A stretch of DNA of 64,000 nucleotides from Nitrosospira multiformis (GTDB taxonomy: Bacteria > Pseudomonadota > Gammaproteobacteria > Burkholderiales > Nitrosomonadaceae). Numbering within the stretch: the first letter of the stretch is position 1; every line of letters begins with the position of its first letter. Below the pieces are notes generated by a model. That model saw nothing but the letters and a program-made list of their open reading frames with translations. It was not told the DNA's origin and did not search any database. The DNA is taken from NCBI RefSeq assembly GCF_900111585.1, contig NZ_FOHI01000005.1, forward strand, positions 186,001 to 250,000, given 5' to 3'. Positions 63,394 to 64,000 of this stretch are shown in pieces. The translations under genes and the position numbers were made by a program.

Positions 63394-64000
63394 AGTACGC
63401 CAGAGTCATTGGAACCGGCAGTTATTTGCCCGAGAAAATTCTCACCAATCATGATCTGGAGCGCATGGTCGACACGAGCGATGAGTGGATTCGGACTCGT
63501 ACCGGCATTGCACAACGGCATATCGCCGCCGACTCGGAGATGGCGAGCGATCTCGCCTTGAACGCGAGCCGTGAAGCAATAAAGGCAGGTGGGATCGATG
63601 CGCGGGAGATCGAGCTGGTAATCGTCGCCACCACTACGCCCGACATGATATTTCCCAGCACGGCGTGCATCCTGCAGGACAAGCTCGGTATCGGGGATTG
63701 CGCCGCATTTGACGTACAGGCGGTATGCAGCGGTTTTATCTACGCGCTTGCTACTGCAGATATGTTCATTCGAGCCGGGAAATGCCAGACAGCGCTGGTT
63801 GTCGGTGCAGAAGTCTATTCACGCATACTGGACTGGAGCGACCGCAGCACTTGCGTGCTGTTCGGTGACGGCGCGGGCGCTGTGCTGTTGACGGGCGATG
63901 AACGGCCCGGAATCCTTTCAACGCATTTGCATGCGGATGGGAGCCAGAGCAAGATTCTTTCCGCGCCGGCTAACATCTGTGGCGGCAAAGTACAAGGTAA
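63390..64000 (+). CDS. fabH: 3-oxoacyl-ACP synthase III (5' part)
   Basis: Starts fatty-acid synthesis by condensing acetyl-CoA with malonyl-ACP. ATG 63390 lies over the plsX stop. Visible: [25 protein letters not shown], and the catalytic C113 in [11 protein letters not shown]. The His and Asn of the active site lie beyond the window edge; the frame is open to 64000, so the gene is truncated here. Confidence 0.97.
   Translation, partial: MKYARVIGTGSYLPEKILTNHDLERMVDTSDEWIRTRTGIAQRHIAADSEMASDLALNASREAIKAGGIDAREIELVIVATTTPDMIFPSTACILQDKLGIGDCAAFDVQAVCSGFIYALATADMFIRAGKCQTALVVGAEVYSRILDWSDRSTCVLFGDGAGAVLLTGDERPGILSTHLHADGSQSKILSAPANICGGKVQG

Noticed and set aside
1-64000. CRISPR array, prophage, insertion sequence, tRNA or rRNA
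   Set aside because: No regularly spaced repeats, phage or transposase proteins, or tRNA T-arm patterns were seen in any gap. A tRNAscan-SE or Infernal run would settle the RNA part.

Overview
The window looks like chromosomal DNA of a betaproteobacterium, most likely an ammonia oxidiser of the family Nitrosomonadaceae (Nitrosospira-like). This rests on gene orders I recognise from Betaproteobacteria: glnE/yhdP/nitrilase/tldD, ilvE followed by an NDUFS6-like zinc-finger gene, yceD-rpmF-plsX-fabH, and sigma factor-DUF3619-DUF3106-RDD. A PEP-CTERM protein and the general protein character agree. No database search was possible, so the genus is an inference. The DNA is moderately GC-rich and almost entirely coding. 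I see no rRNA, tRNA, CRISPR array, prophage or insertion sequence.

Layout. 1-13.5 kb is the distal part of a complex I operon (nuoCD-E-F-G-H-I-J-K-L-M-N). The window opens inside a fused nuoCD, the gamma/enteric arrangement, and NuoG and NuoK also look enteric-like. 13.6-16.1 kb (minus) holds an ADP-ribosylglycohydrolase/J1-crystallin relative, a Trm112-like protein and an ExbB/ExbD-type pair. 16.4-21.2 kb (plus) holds xseA, a DUF423 protein, an RlmL-type methyltransferase, dsbB and htpX. 21.3-27.1 kb holds mlaA, murJ, rpsT and a slipin/NfeD pair. 27.2-33.4 kb (plus) is an amino-acid block: a fold-type I Orn/Lys/Arg decarboxylase, argD, argF and argG, then yajQ.

33.5-37.4 kb (minus) carries a glutamine amidotransferase and an operon of thioredoxin-like protein, TonB, ExbB, ExbD and a free-standing FecR domain. 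Facing away from it across a 0.4-kb gap is a sigma-70-family factor (apparently starting at CTG) with a membrane DUF3619 protein, a periplasmic DUF3106 protein and an RDD protein. I read this as a possible sigma/anti-sigma/sensor module. 39.7-46.2 kb (minus) has tldD, a nitrilase-family gene and yhdP, divergent from glnE. Then come a PEP-CTERM protein, ilvE, a zinc-finger protein, phosphomannomutase and a low-Mr tyrosine phosphatase. 54.3-57.2 kb (minus) is rne, whose Shine-Dalgarno lies in a perfect hairpin arm. 57.6-64 kb has rluC, a short SppA, an RsmI-like methylase, a Maf protein, yceD, rpmF, plsX and the start of fabH.

The window is mostly housekeeping. The parts most worth a second look are the sigma/DUF3619/DUF3106 cluster with its divergent TonB/FecR operon, the rne hairpin, the REP-like repeats that encode the end of a methyltransferase, the DnaA-box cluster before xseA, and the fused enteric-like complex I.
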